From Nilaparvata lugens (lineage: Eukaryota; Arthropoda; Insecta; Hemiptera; Delphacidae), in contig NC_052509.1 of the NCBI RefSeq assembly GCF_014356525.2, forward strand, positions 33,771,584-33,835,583: a DNA stretch of 64,000 bases, given 5' to 3'. Numbering within the stretch: position 1 is the first letter of the stretch; every line of letters begins with the position of its first letter. A model generated the notes under the pieces. It searched no databases, had not been told where the DNA came from, and saw nothing but the letters and a program-made list of their open reading frames with translations. Shown here in pieces: positions 34,409 through 47,311 of the stretch. The position numbers and the translations under genes are program-made.

Positions 34409-36185
34409 AAGTAAAATGCTACTATTATTGATTGAGAAGAACTAGACATTTTTGAGATGAATGTTGGTTCTGAAAAGTTTGTCCATTATTTTTCCATGTT
34501 ATTACATTGCATTTGAAAGATTCAAAGTGTTCTAGAAATGAGTATGAGAGTCGAATTGGACCACGTAGGTGTGGGATTGACTCATCAGCGATTTTTGAAG
34601 TCTGTAAATGTCTTCAATCAATTTTACAGTTTAAATTATTGTGGAGAGATTTTGCTTGGTCTGAAATTAATAGAGGATGATATAATGTAGAATACTTTTG
34701 GTTGACATAGAGATTATAAAGTAGCTACTGAAATTGATTGTGAGGTGAAAACTCTCAAGACTCCAGAAACAATCAATAATTCAATTGAGAAAGTTCATTG
34801 AGAATGTTTCTATAATTATTGACCAACCTATCTACAATCCAACTTGCAACATAAGTTATCATAGTTCATTCACGGTTTCTATGTGTAAACTAATAGATGT
34901 TTTGAAATAAATGTGTATACTAGAAAATGATTGAACTTTAGAAAACTAAATTTTGAGATTGCATGAGTCATGATAAGGTTTATGACTTTCTACTCGAACT
35001 TGAAAAAATGATATGAAAGTTAATCAACAATACAACACAGAACAATTAGGAATGCAGCATAATATTATTTCAGAAATTAATCAATTAGGCCTATACTAAA
35101 ATCAAAAACCAAATTAATATAACAACTATTTATCACTCTAACCTTTTAACTGCAGATATTTAACATTCTTGGAACTTCCATACTGATTCCTTGGGCAAAA
35201 TGTACAAAATCCTTCGTCCTAAAACAAGAGAAATCATCAAAGTGAAACAAGGAAATCATCTCTGAAACATTTATACCTATTCATTTTATACATTATACAT
35301 CATACCTATTTCTTTTTTAGTTTCTGTTGTCTATTTCTTAGATAAATCCAAATTTTTATTGTAAAATAATTTAAAATAGTCCAAAATAGAAGTGTGGTAT
35401 CTTTTTTTTGAAATTAGTAAAATAATAGATGAGAAATACAAAATATTAAAATATTATTTTATTGATTTCAAAACAGGGTACTATGATAAATTCTATTCTA
35501 TAAATAAAAATAAGTAGCCCTGAATTATAAAATTACATTGTAGAATATAAGTTATCATAATCATTAGAATCAAATTACAAAATAATATTTCTCTATGGAA
35601 GTAAGATTGAATGCTTATGATTATGAAGAAAATAATATAGAAACTCTAATTCAATCTCCATAATTTTAAAATCATGAATGGGATATTTTGTTTGTTTTGA
35701 GCATATCACTATGATCAAACTCCATGATTGAATAGAACACAAAAAATTCTTCTCTGACTCTGAGCTAAGCTTGAGCTCTGGATGATGAATTAAATCAACA
35801 TGTTCATGAGTTAATGAATGACAAGAGAGTGAACTTTGAAGACTATTGGACAATGAGTAGAGCATTTCCCACGTAGGTTATTTCAACTCGTGTTAACAGC
35901 AAACTAGTGAACAGAAAGAATACTGCAGGCGATAGTGTATAATACTCGTATAGTATCATTGAGTCCCTATAGAGCCGCGTCGCCACGGGAAGCCAATGCG
36001 CCAACCCCAAGGGATTACGTCCTTGATTCTTCCACTTCGGTGCTCCTCTTTGCTCTTTTGTCCTCCCCGACAATTTGATTCCCCTCCAATGTCCTGGCTT
36101 CATATCCCTGTATACGATTTATTCCATCCCGTTTTCACCAGTCTCGCTGGGATCACCTCTATGATTGTTTAATCAGGAAATCCAC
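34409..36185. other. No gene seen
   Basis: AT-rich, no supported element. The interval 35970-36130 is richer in G+C but shows no recognisable coding frame. Confidence 0.35.
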
Positions 36186-36313
36186 GATCAGGAATCTGAT
36201 CGGGTGGTTTGTCTCTCAATCAATCATTCAATCAATATAGATTAATCTGGATCAGGAATGTGATCGGGTGGTTTGTCTCTCAATCAATCATTCAATCAAT
36301 ATAGATTAATCAA
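36186..36313 (+). repeat. Two-copy tandem duplication, 64-bp unit
   Basis: GATCAGGAATCTGATCGGG at 36186 recurs at 36250 as GATCAGGAATGTGATCGGG, and the following 45 bases are identical up to GATTAATC. One or two differences only, so the duplication is recent. The unit ends with CAATCAATCATTCAATCAAT. Confidence 0.92.
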
Positions 36314-36575
36314 AAATTGTAAATTCTCTCTAGACTTTTTTCACTTCTACGTTAGGTTAGTATCATCATGAAGGAATAGGTTTTCCAGTTCCTTTTTAAT
36401 GGTGAGCCAATACGCTATATATTTTAATACTTCCAAATAATATAATATTCAATCAAAACTTAACTCTATGAGATATATTTTTGACCTTATGGGATAGCTA
36501 AACATTTTTTTTAATGTTATTTTTTTAGAAATACTGTAGGTCTACTGTAATAGATTAGATTATAATATACTGTTG

Positions 36576-36643
36576 TGAGTCGGAACAGGCAACCTATAAA
36601 CCTTGAATGGAAGAAGAAAAAGAAGAAGAAGAAGAAGAAAAAA
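36576..36643 (+). repeat. LINE 3' end relic with (GAA)n tail
   Basis: GAGTCGGAACAGGCAACCTA followed by CCTTGAATGGAAGAAG and an AGAAG-rich tail matches the 3' end of the element fragment at 32350-32659. Only the extreme 3' end is present. Confidence 0.65.
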
Positions 36644-36649
36644 CAGTAG

Positions 36650-39600
36650 GACATTCTGGGTCTCTGCGTATGAACAGTCAGTCAGAAGTGTTGAACAGTC
36701 AGTGTCACGCTTTGGAGTATGAGAAAATCAACTATTAACATATAACAGTTTGGTTAACCAAAGTTCTAAAGATTTTAAAGCTTTAGATAAGTTGTAATAA
36801 TTCGAGTGGTAGTGAGGCGTGCAATATTGCAATGGTCACCGCTAGACATTAATCCAACCATAATTCGAAATTTACATTACTCATAGGCAATAATATCATA
36901 TTGATTTTATTCATGTAGGCTATCGTATATCACACTGCTACTTCATCTTCTTCAAACTGTACTACATACTTTGAAATCAGCATGCTGCGTTTTATTGATG
37001 GAGTGTCACCATCAATGACTTATTGCACTTAAGAAAATTGGAAACAATATGGAGATGTTAATTTTTTGAAAAAAGAGTCTTCAAAGCAAACAGTGCTATA
37101 TTTACACCTAGTTATGAACGAATGTTGCAATCAACCCAATTATTTTCCAACAAACTAATCAAACAAACTGAATCCCCGGAGTCATCGCTCCATGTGAGTT
37201 GGCACGAGCTGTGGCATCATTTTTAATCAAGAGTACTTGTCTTTTGAATCCATTTCATCTATTCAATATTCTGCCTTGATAACAAAAGATGCTCATCACA
37301 CAAAAACAATTAAAATCACTTGGAACTGATAATTAATTTAGTCAACATTTTTTTTTTCAAATTCAGTTCTTCATGGTATATAAAATATAATTGAAGCAAT
37401 AGATAACATATAATTGAAAAGTAAAGATATCAAATCAGTTGCTAGTCTATTATTTCGACCATTAAGTGAGAAACTGAAACAAGTAGGAAGTTGAGCTATA
37501 TTCAGTTCGTCGAATTTTACAGCACCAAGTTCACATTGCAGGCTGATACGCAGCCGGTGGCTCATCAGTTCTGACGTGGATCAATATTGCAAAAAGTAAC
37601 ATAACCTAAAAGGTTTTTCAATAATGCTTTCAAATGACAATATGTTGGTATTATTCAAAAATATATTATTATGTTATCAACTGGACTTTCTGAAAGCAAC
37701 GCAGAAGCTTGAGGAACTGAGATTTTGACTAACTGGGACCCTCCCACCCGGCTGATCCGTGATCAACTGAAAACGTGATGAAGTGAATGTGACCAACTGT
37801 TGACATCAACTGTCACTTCAGTTGATGTGACCTCATTAGGAATATTGGTGGAGACGAAGAAAGTAACAATCAAAAATGAGGAGGCTATGTTGTTGGCACT
37901 ACTATTCCCTCAAATAGAACACTTTTCATACCTATCCATTCCAATCATCAGATTAAAGATCACAAGCATAGAGCTGAAGTTCCATGATTCCAACGAATTT
38001 CATGAAAATGTCACTGTTGGGCATTTAGTTTTTTTCAAGTTCACATCAACTTGAACTTGTTCGTGTTGGAATCCAAATTATAAGGGATATTTATTTTTCT
38101 TATAAAATCAAATTTTGTCAGTGAAAAATTGTTTAATATTTAGAACTCTATATTATCTTAAAACCCCCAGTAACCACAAATTGTTGTGCGAATATAATTT
38201 TTGAAAGGCAGTACTAAAACGTGCGTATGACATATGGGCGTACATATACGCCTATATGATAAGTTTTAGGATGTGTAAGAGAGCACACCTAACAACACAC
38301 ACCACAGACTATACGAAATACCATACATTATTCTCCCAGTGCGGCAACTCATCTAACATCTTACACTTGTAAGCAATGGTTGAAGAGCCGATAATAACTT
38401 GAGATAACGTCACTTAGGGAACTTATCAAGATCTCGTATTCAAGTTACCGATGACAGCTTTTCTTTCGGCAACTTGTCATTGTTAATTAATACGATCTCT
38501 TGGAACGGACCCTTCTCTTGAAGTATTCTCCGCCTATCAATATGAATACTGGCTGTGGCTGTCAGGAGTATATTTCATTTTATAGCTCACATTTGAAAAA
38601 ATGACTTTCGAACTCTTACAAGTTTGAAATTTGGAAATTTACCCTACCTCTCTTTTAGGTTATGAAATTTTGAATTAAATTAAATCAATTGAAGCTTAAG
38701 AATTGAAGCAGAAATAATCTTCAATGAGTACTGAGCTATAACTTTTGAAAAATGAGTGAAAATTATAAAATAAATCAATTTTTGTTTCTAATCAACAATA
38801 TCTTCCGATTGTCACCGTTTAAATTTATGATTCGAAATCCTTCTCGATATAATTCTGTGCTCTACAACTTAAGACAAGCTAGACCGCTTTATTTCACAAA
38901 GATTTACAGGTACACCTGATAACAATGCTCCTTGTATTTCAAAAAACGCCTTCGTTTCAACCATCATCACTAACTTCATTGCCCTCACATTGACACTTCG
39001 CACAATGATATAGCTTCCTAAGATCATGTTCAATCGGAATCACTCATTGATGCTCTCAATGCTAGTATTTCCACAGACGAAGTATTTTCACAGGATTGAA
39101 TGAACTAAATGGTATTTCTTAGTGGAGAGGCACACATATGGACTCAGAAAAGATCAAAACATCAAACACTCATAACTTTCGACACAATGATCTAATCTTC
39201 TCCTATACTACAGCTCATTCTTTTCGACTCGTCACGGTGGTTCGAAATTAGTCGAATTTGGTAAAAAATGGATTATTTATTCTTGAGTGTAGGGCCACGT
39301 TAACACATATTTCCATTAAAAAGAAAATGATAATCAATAATATCAAATTCTAGAAACTGTGTATCTCCATATTCCGTAACGATATAAATTGTACTTCGTA
39401 TTGAATTGTGGAACAATACCTTTTTTTCATCTCCAGTAAATATAATTCATGAAAAATATATGGGCAAAGTTCAATACGTTCATCTAAAGAAATCATCAAA
39501 TTGAAGATATTCCCCCTCATTTTCACGTCTTTGTCAGTTTTTCGCTACAAAACAGTGGTTTAAGATGTATTTAAGGCAACTAAGCTTGTAGAGGATAGAA

Positions 39601-41658
39601 CTCTATACAATTTGAGGCCAATCGCAAGTTTTATCAGGTATTTATAGGTTAACAGTAGATTGAATGGAAAAGATGAAAAAAATAAAACGTGCCATTATTT
39701 CAATTGTTGTAATTTGTTGTCTGTAATTTTTCAATGGTGATCTTACGAATAGAATCTGTTATTGGAATGGAAAGAGAAGAGAATTCTCTACAATGTTGAC
39801 CACATTTCGATTTTTTATTAGCGAATATTTCACAAGAAAGGATGATTTAACAATTACAATGTATTAGGTTCACTGAGCTACGGGCTTCCTTTTATTATAG
39901 GCTAATGTCTCGCCCAGTCGATTAAGACATAGGTGCACAACAAATTAAGAGAAATCTCAATTTTTAGGGTGTCAATATACATAGTACATAGCCTAGAACC
40001 ACTTCAAAACGAGTATATCGCGGCTCCAAATCAAGCCAAATCGCAGCCAAATTTATATAATCTTTTCAAAGATGAAATCCTTGATATACAGTTCTACAGT
40101 TAATGTCCTATAATATTTTATTGTATATCTTCTGCATGGAAAGTCCTATATAGACTAATTCTGAGAATGGTTCAAGACCTTTGGTGTATTTGAAGGCATA
40201 CTTTTTCAATGTCCTATAGTTTAATTGTTCAGTTTATCTTCACTATGTACGACTTTTCGTGCTTGATGCGCATTCAACTAACACAGTACCAAACACAGGT
40301 GGTTCAATAAAAATCAACAGGAGAAGTGCAAGTTAATTTGTTATCAAGTGTATCTGGGAATAGTGTTCATTAGATGATTATAGAATAATTTTTGAAACTT
40401 TCAACGTAATCAAATGCCGTTGAAGTTTATCGTAGATTTGATTGAATGTATAAACAAAAGTGTGATCAGGATATGAGGAAGGATTGAAGTCACGGCGAGG
40501 AGGGAAGTAGATTACACTTTACACCTCGTAACAATTTATCAAACGAACTATATTTTGGATCGATTTGCATAAAGTGAATAAGTAGACTGAGACAATTTGC
40601 TTATTTGTTATTTCTACCACTTTATGAAACAGTATTTTCATCAGATAAAACTCATTTCATGAACGACCTCGTTCTCAATGACATTTGAGTCCACTTAAAA
40701 TGCAATAAAGCTTCAATATAGCTTGGTGGAGATGAAATTTCAAACGTAGTCAACTTTCAATCTCTTCTATGGATAAATTATCTAGACTGAAATTTTCGAG
40801 AGCGTCCTTTGGATTTCTATTAAATCTATTCACAATGTAAACGACTTTTCACATTCAACAAGTTGCTGTGGCATTCATTCTAATTGCATGTTGTGGTTCA
40901 CGTTTTCCTCCATCCATTTGAGTTGATTGCCAATTGCTCATCATTGTACATTATCAAATCTTCGAATCTGCTTTTGTAGATAATCACACTTCTGCTTATC
41001 CAGTGACTAATGCTCTGTTAAGAAAATTACAGATTACATTGATTGCTGATTTAACAACAATATGGAAAATACGTGTAAATTGGTAGAAGTGATAATTGCA
41101 AAATAGTTATTATTTGTTGAGGTGAAGATTTGATTCAGCAATGAAGAACTATGGAGAAAAATACAATGAACATTTTTCTCTCAAAAAATCAAGATATATG
41201 AATCTCAGACCTGAATCTGAGTTATGAGAAAGATTGTTGGTTTCTTTATGAGTTCTTTGGTTTCTTTGGTATCTGTTCTGTTTCTCATTTCTCCAGCAAT
41301 TTGAAAATAATAATTGATTCACCATTTGCGAATTATATTCTTGAATTGCAAGGAACAGGAATGAATATGTGTACATTTCTTCATCTTCCTCAGCCGAAGA
41401 TCATTCTTTATAAATTTCTAACAATACCTAATTCAAAATTTAGGAAATTTCTCGAATTCTTCCGAAAAATGCGATAAAATAGCTTATTTGAAAAATATTT
41501 ACAGTTCTATCGATCCTTCAATTGAGCCCTAGGTTTAAGATATTGAAGATCAAATTTCGAATAATGATCTTCCATTCATATTGCATGATTATTTCCTCTG
41601 TATTTTCTACTATATTCCACGAATAATGCATGCATTTATTTTCTTTGATATACCAGTT
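36650..41658. other. No gene seen (about 5 kb)
   Basis: AT-rich sequence with no recognisable coding exon, RNA gene or element boundary. Two small palindromes occur: ACATCAACTG-TCACTT-CAGTTGATGT near 37804-37829, and CATATGGGCGTA-CATA-TACGCCTATATG near 38230-38257. Confidence 0.4.
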
Positions 41659-41871
41659 TCAAAAATCTCCTCTTTCAAGATTTTTGGAAAGTATCAAGTA
41701 TTGGATGTACAGTGTAGCAACTCTTTGGGCTTCAAGGTCTGTGATGGGTCCAAGTCTATTTTTAAACTTGGACAGAGCAACAGGTAGTTGGGAAGGGTCA
41801 GTTATTCTTCCTAGGTATATGAATGCCCATTGTTGGTGGCTAGTATGAAAGTTGGACCCAAAGGCAATTTG
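41659..41871 (-). CDS. Unrecognised open reading segment, possible exon
   Basis: A 70-codon stop-free minus-strand segment without an ATG start encodes, in part, FHTSHQQWAFIYLG, then RITDPSQLPVALSKF and AQRVATLYIQYLILSKNLER. The amino-acid composition looks like real protein (balanced, amphipathic) rather than simple sequence, and it lies in locally less AT-rich DNA. I do not recognise the family. It could be an internal or terminal exon of a host gene, or a TE fragment. Upstream there is an in-frame stop at 41872-41874, and a possible acceptor TGTAG lies further upstream. Plus-strand ORFs overlap the same interval, which weakens the case. Confidence 0.25.
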   Translation of the reverse strand, partial: QIAFGSNFHTSHQQWAFIYLGRITDPSQLPVALSKFKNRLGPITDLEAQRVATLYIQYLILSKNLERGDF

Positions 41872-42377
41872 TCAACTAAAGAGAGCACGATTTGGAGTAA
41901 TGTGGAGTACTAGGCTACACATGCATTTTGGCAGGTGGTCCTATGGATTTAGGAGTTGAAGGACTATGATAATAATTGTTACAAGTGTTATTACATAGCC
42001 CCCCAATCCATTTTTACTAGATAATTTAGCATTATCTATTGATAATATAGCAGAGCTATTCACAACAACTTTCAGATGACAATGAATGCTTGTTTCTAAG
42101 AGATAGCTAATAATATGAACAAGAAAATAGAACCTTTGGAATAGTGAGGCTTAACTTACACTAGCTCAAGTTGAGCTTAATTTGGGAAAGCGAGTCTCAA
42201 TCACATCATTAAGCTATCGAAATTCATATTAGGCTTATCTCATTTACCATTTGATGCATTTCAGCTACTACATAAGTGAAAATACAGCAAAAGTAAAATT
42301 ACTTTGTCCAGGGAATTATTTGGCTCAGAATCAAGTTGGTGAGAAGTATGAGACGTTCAACTACCTACTAACCTACC

Positions 42378-42580
42378 TATAGTTCATTTGACGAGAAGAT
42401 AATGTAAAAGCATTGAGAAATCATACTCTCTAGAGGTCTATCTGTCTATGGTAAAAGAAAACGATTGTGTGTGTATCTATGGTAAAAGTCAAAGATTATG
42501 TGTGTTCCGTAGACAGATAGATCTCTAGAGAGTATGATTTCTTAATGCTTTTGCTTTATTCTCTCGTCAAATGAACTATA
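42378..42580. mobile_element. Fold-back MITE with 80-bp inverted repeats
   Basis: TATAGTTCATTTGACGAGA at the left is matched inverted at the right (TCTCGTCAAATGAACTATA), and pairing continues for about 80 bp through ATCATACTCTCTAGAG. The centre has an imperfect direct repeat around CTATGGTAAAAG. The TA at each outer edge could be a Tc1/mariner-type duplication. No coding sequence. Confidence 0.75.
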
Positions 42581-43456
42581 CTTGATAATGAAACTCAAGA
42601 TTTGATTCGAAATAAGAATTTCGTGGTGTAATGAAAGTTTGAAGTGTAATTTTATAGCAGTTTCATATCGGGCAGTACGGGGTTGAATAATACTAGCAGT
42701 ACGGACCTCTCATGGGTCCACAAACTATCTACTCCGAAATGTAGTCAACAGCAACAAGGAAGGCTCAAAATCGAGAAAATGGTCATACTTTCCAACTAAT
42801 ATAGAACAATAGAAAAAGGATGAAGGAAGAAATATTGCCACCTTTATAAACAATAGGACAACCCTTTCCGATCCCATCAACCTGTTACATTTCTACTTTC
42901 AGGTAGTTGGACCCACCAGAGACTTCAAAGCCACTCTTTGTTTTCAGATTAAAATTTCGCTGAACTCAAACTAGAGTGTCAAACCTGGAAGAGTTCTGAT
43001 GGCATTCTAACTTTGTGAACAACTGTTCTTCTTCCTCTGATACATTAGGCCTACCCTATCGTCATCAGATGCCCAACCAGCTTAAATATATCAGATATTG
43101 AGATTTACAAATCGGGTTCCATACACAACTGCTTATTAAGTCAAACCTCGATAAGATTCATCTCAATGATATAGGGAAAGAATTGTCTTATCAAGGTATT
43201 CGCGTTAAATCTTTTAAAAATAAAGGATTTTGTAAAAGTACTCTAGGATTTTTGTAAGATTGATCTGATATCGGCTATATTGATCACGGGTATAACAATT
43301 AAATTGAGTTTGAACAAGAGGTTGTGACTCGTGTTGTATTCTTTCCCTGACGGAAGAAAATTTTTGTACACAGACCTTGGCTTGGCTCATCGAAAGAGGC
43401 AAGAGAGATAAGTAGAATACCTCTCTGTATACTTACATTGTTGTAATAATTTATAA
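42581..43456. other. No gene seen
   Basis: No supported feature. Confidence 0.35.
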
Positions 43457-44118
43457 TCTATATATATAAAAGCGAAATGGCACTCACTCACTCACTCACT
43501 CGCATAACTAGAAATCTACCGGACCAAAAACGTTCAAATTTGGTAGGAATGTTCAGTTGGCCCTTTAGAGGCGCACTAAGAAATCTTTTGGCAATATTTT
43601 AACTCTAAGGGTTGTTTTTAAGGGTTTAAAGTTCGTCTTTTAGCATGTATATTCTTCTTCTCCCAATCTCTTAATTATAATTGAAATGTCCATATCATAT
43701 GTTACTATAGAACTATAATCTAGATAGAGTACCTCTTCGAAACAGTTGTTAACTGGCAACTAAATTAATAATTTTGTCAGGTTGGCATTAAGTTGAGTTG
43801 ACTTTTTTAGGTTGGCACCAAGTTGAAGATTTAAATGCATTTATGGCGGAAAAATTGATTGGACACTGCTACTTCAATCCTGGAAATATATTATTACTAG
43901 CCGTCAGGCTCGCTTCGCTCGCCATATCCGTTTAGCCAGACGTTTAGTCTGGACCCCCTACTGGATTGTTCTAACATATGATAAAAATGCTCAAACGAAA
44001 AATGCAGTCGAGCGAAGCGAGCCTGCTGATGTCATTCTTGGACGATCCAGTCGGGGGTCCAGGGGGCGGAGCCCCCTGGCTAGACGGATATGGCGAGCGA
44101 AGCGAGCCTGACGGCTAG
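43457..44118 (+). mobile_element. Non-autonomous Helitron, family 1, copy B
   Basis: Termini A|TCTATATATATAAAAGCG and GACGGCTAG|T match the Helitron rules. A (CACT)n run lies near the 5' end. The 3' third (43896-44119) is bounded by a perfect 35-bp inverted repeat (ACTAGCCGTCAGGCTCGC... at 43896-43930 and its complement at 44085-44119), and weaker pairing continues inward. A GC-rich palindromic block (CCAGGGGGCGGAGCCCCCTGG) lies at 44059-44079. At 662 bp it is non-autonomous and the same age class as copy A. Confidence 0.85.
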
Positions 44119-44399
44119 TTTTATATAATTTTTCTCAAGTAGAATAACTATTTTAATGATGGAATAGAATAATAATCATAATCAAATTGAGGAACTACGA
44201 AGTAGCCTACTCCTAAGTTTTCAAGAGTATTTAATAGATTCATACTAAATCTAAGAGGGGTGGGATTTTTTGTTAGCGACAAGATGTAAAGTGGTGGCGC
44301 TTTCGACTGGTCTCAGTGGGCTTACGGCTCTTGAGTGGAAAATAAAACGATCAAAACAAACAAGAGTGTCGGCATCCATCCGACATCAGACTTATCGAC

Positions 44400-44878
44400 G
44401 GATGGGTTGGAAGCCTGTGATTGGCTGCTCCCAGACAGGCCACACCCCCAGCCAATGGGAGAGCCAGTTGGGCGCAGGACCAGTTCCGCGAAAGGGTCCA
44501 GGGGAAGCTAAGAGTATCAGCTGGCTTAGTGCAAGCCTGAACTTTGTTGCTGTTAGTTGCGTCGGTTCGTTGCAAAGGTTGATCAGTTGGTTCGTTGCAA
44601 AGGTTGATCACAAGGGAATAGTTGTTTTGCTAAATATCTTCAAAAGTGCTATTAAAATCACATTTATCATTAATCCACCTACGACTACAACTGGATAATC
44701 CAAGTTAACAGACACATACAAGCTGCCAAGAATGTTTAGCTGAGACGTTGCTCGTGGAAGACAGTTGATTGTGAAGAAGTTTTGTCTCTATGCCTAACCC
44801 GGAGTCTGGCAGAGGATCGTTTGATCATCTATGATCAAAGTCTCCTGCTTTGCAGACTTCAACGCTCTAGGAATGAAG
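44400..44878 (+). promoter_or_regulatory. Candidate promoter and first exon
   Basis: This interval is clearly less AT-rich than its surroundings. An inverted CCAAT box (GATTGGCTG, about 44418) and a direct one (GCCAATGGG, about 44450) flank a CACCC-type element (CCACACCCCCAGCC). Downstream are a 22-bp direct repeat (44564-44585 and 44589-44610), an ATG at 44831 followed by sixteen open codons (MIKVSCFADFNALGMK), and then a strong 5' splice-site match AAG|GTAAGA at 44879. This fits a TATA-less promoter and a short first exon of a plus-strand gene, but no second exon was recognised. Confidence 0.3.
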
Positions 44879-45030
44879 GTAAGAAGAGTGTTTTTTATTA
44901 GAAATTGTTACATAAAAAAATTGTGATAGAGGATGTACGTTCAGAGAGGTAATAGAAAGGTAGTTCATGATCTACCTAAACTTCTTACAAGTGAATTTCA
45001 CAGCTTTTATTCAGCTGCAGCCAATGATAT

Positions 45031-45350
45031 CCGTGAGCCAATGATATATTCACTATCTCAGGTGGGTTCCTAACCACATCAGTTTTTCATTTATTTTGCT
45101 ATAAAGGTGCGTACAGATATACGCGTCGTGAACATGAGCAATATTCATTTTTAATCAGCTGACTATATCTGTATTTCTACAGAAACGGTAAGATACAGAT
45201 GTAAAAAGCTTAGCATCAGCTGATTAAAAGTTAATTGCTCATGTTCGCGGCGCGTATATCTGTACGCACCTTTATAGCAAAATAAATGAAAAACGGATGT
45301 GGTTAGGAACCCACCTGAGATAGTGAATATATCATATCATTGGCTCACGG
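45031..45350. mobile_element. 320-bp fold-back element
   Basis: Almost the whole unit is an inverted repeat. CCGTGAGCCAATGATATATT at the left pairs with AATATATCATATCATTGGCT at the right. The arms continue through CTATCTCAGGTGGGTTCCTA and AGGTGCGTACAGATATACGCG to the centre near 45185. A relic of the GTGCGTACAG end lies at 11294-11323. Non-coding. The inner ends at AGGTGCGTACAG may be an older MITE whose flanks were duplicated with it. Confidence 0.8.
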
Positions 45351-46129
45351 ATGCACACGGATTCGAGTATACATCTAGCTTTAAAAAAATCGGTTCAGTG
45401 ACCAACTTGAATGATTATCATTCAAGATATGCACATGGCAGAAATTACCATAGAAAATAATGAACTATATACATTGGAAGACCCTCATATAGACACATGC
45501 TCATGAGAGAAATTCACATGAAACTTACACAATAGGATTCCGATTCACTTGAGATTGAAATTGGTCTCCGATATACCGTACTTCCAACACTTAATTTCTT
45601 CTAGTTCAAAGGTCATCAGAAATTTGGAATGATTTCATAATTTTCTTATATTATAGTCTTACAGTGGAATGGAAGCCACCTGTAACAGCAATCTATAACA
45701 ATTTCCTCACCCAAAGAGGAGAGAAGTATAGCCTAAATATTTCAGTCATGAAAGGATGAGTATTTGTGAGATGGTGTATCTCAATATTTTCAAAAATGTG
45801 CAATAATATTTTCAGCCACAAATAAATAATGGTCTAAACACTAGACATAATATGAAAGTAGTATGCTCTTCTTTTGATAGAGTGTTGACAGTCTTGGTAA
45901 ATTTTATGCAGCTCACTAAGATACACTGACTGAATGCTGCCTGTATTCATTAAGAGAATGTTATGAGATCTTATTGAGAAAATCAGAGAATCAGAAGATC
46001 AGAAAATCATTCAGCCGATTTTGTAAAATGAAAAACATTCCCTCAATGGAGGGAAACCATATATTTGATATATTTGACATGTCGTGCACCGTTTGAGCTG
46101 TGATCATCAAATGCGGTTTTATACGATGA
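45351..46129. other. No gene seen
   Basis: No supported feature. Confidence 0.35.
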
Positions 46130-46151
46130 AATAATAATAATAATAATAATA

Positions 46152-46206
<55 letters not shown>
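46130..46206 (+). repeat. (AAT)n microsatellite
   Basis: About 25 units with one interruption near 46152. Confidence 0.95.
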
Positions 46207-46208
<2 letters not shown>

Positions 46209-46505
46209 TTATAATGATAATAATAATGATATCAGCGCATTCCTAGAGCTCTTGATACACCTTGATGCTCTTGATATTAGATCTGTCTTCAATATTGTCT
46301 TGATCTGCTCAATAATACATGAATTAAGGAACTAGATGCCTCACAAAATAATTACATTATAAAGAGAATGGTTACTAGTATATGTGCTCCTCATGAGATA
46401 AATTCTTAATTGATATTGTGAGAGAATTAAACTTCATAATTGAATAAATTTTCCCTAGTGTCACAAATGTTTTCAATTCGCAATAAATTTTAGAAGTTTA
46501 TTCTA

Positions 46506-46691
46506 CAGTGGCGTAGCAAAGGGGTGAGGGAGTTTCCAGGCTACAACCCCCCCCCCATGAGCCCGAAAAAGAGGCCTAAAAATCCAAGATGAACCCCCCC
46601 ATCATTCATCGAATTCCACTGGTGAAGTCCATAGGGGGCCCAAAATTTTTGAACAAATTCCCCCATTTCAAAATCCTGACTACGACTACTG
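46506..46691. mobile_element. hAT-like MITE
   Basis: It begins CAGTGGCGTAGC and ends, read inverted, CAGTAGTCGTAG. The CAGTGGCGTA start is a common hAT terminus. The flanks TTTATTC-TA and A-TTTATTC are similar but offset, so the target duplication is not clean. The 186-bp interior is non-coding and C-rich. Confidence 0.5.
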
Positions 46692-47311
46692 ATTTATTCA
46701 TTTTGTATTATGTAGGTATCTTCCAGTCTTAAAATATTATTTTTGTAGGAGAGCCGCTAACAATTCTGATCCCTCTATTAATTAATCACTTAATCACTAA
46801 TTTGTGAGAAATCTGGAATATCAGAAATACCAAAGCTGTTTTTCATGCTTTATTCTTGAATGAAAATATTTTTTTTTATTCTGATTTTCTATTGTACTTT
46901 CCGGTAATCAGTTCAACTATGAACCAGACCAGAATCTTGGTATTACAGATAGGAGGCCTTGCACTATTAGCATAACATAATTATTATCATCTCTATAATA
47001 TATATCAAAAAAATGTTTTACACCTATTTAGATAAATTTTGTGATGTAACAAGTAACCAGTAAATTGATTCAAATTCTATCAAAGTGCCATTGAACTTGA
47101 AATAATGTATGTAATAATTTTATCCAGATCACTTTGGTTATACTGTATAGTTGACAGTCACAATATTGTTTTTCAAATTTTATGTGTTTATTATTTCTTG
47201 ACATAATTCACATTTTTGATAACTTCACAAAAGTTATTCGTATGAATCATATTAATGTTACATTTTATGGCCGCTATGGCTTCGTATAAAATGAGCGCTG
47301 CTATCCAGAGA
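46692..47311. other. No gene seen
   Basis: AT-rich, no supported feature. Confidence 0.35.

Noticed and set aside
44270..44698. 142-aa protein gene
   Set aside because: The ORF spans the promoter-like interval with no recognised domain. The interval is better explained as regulatory/5' UTR.
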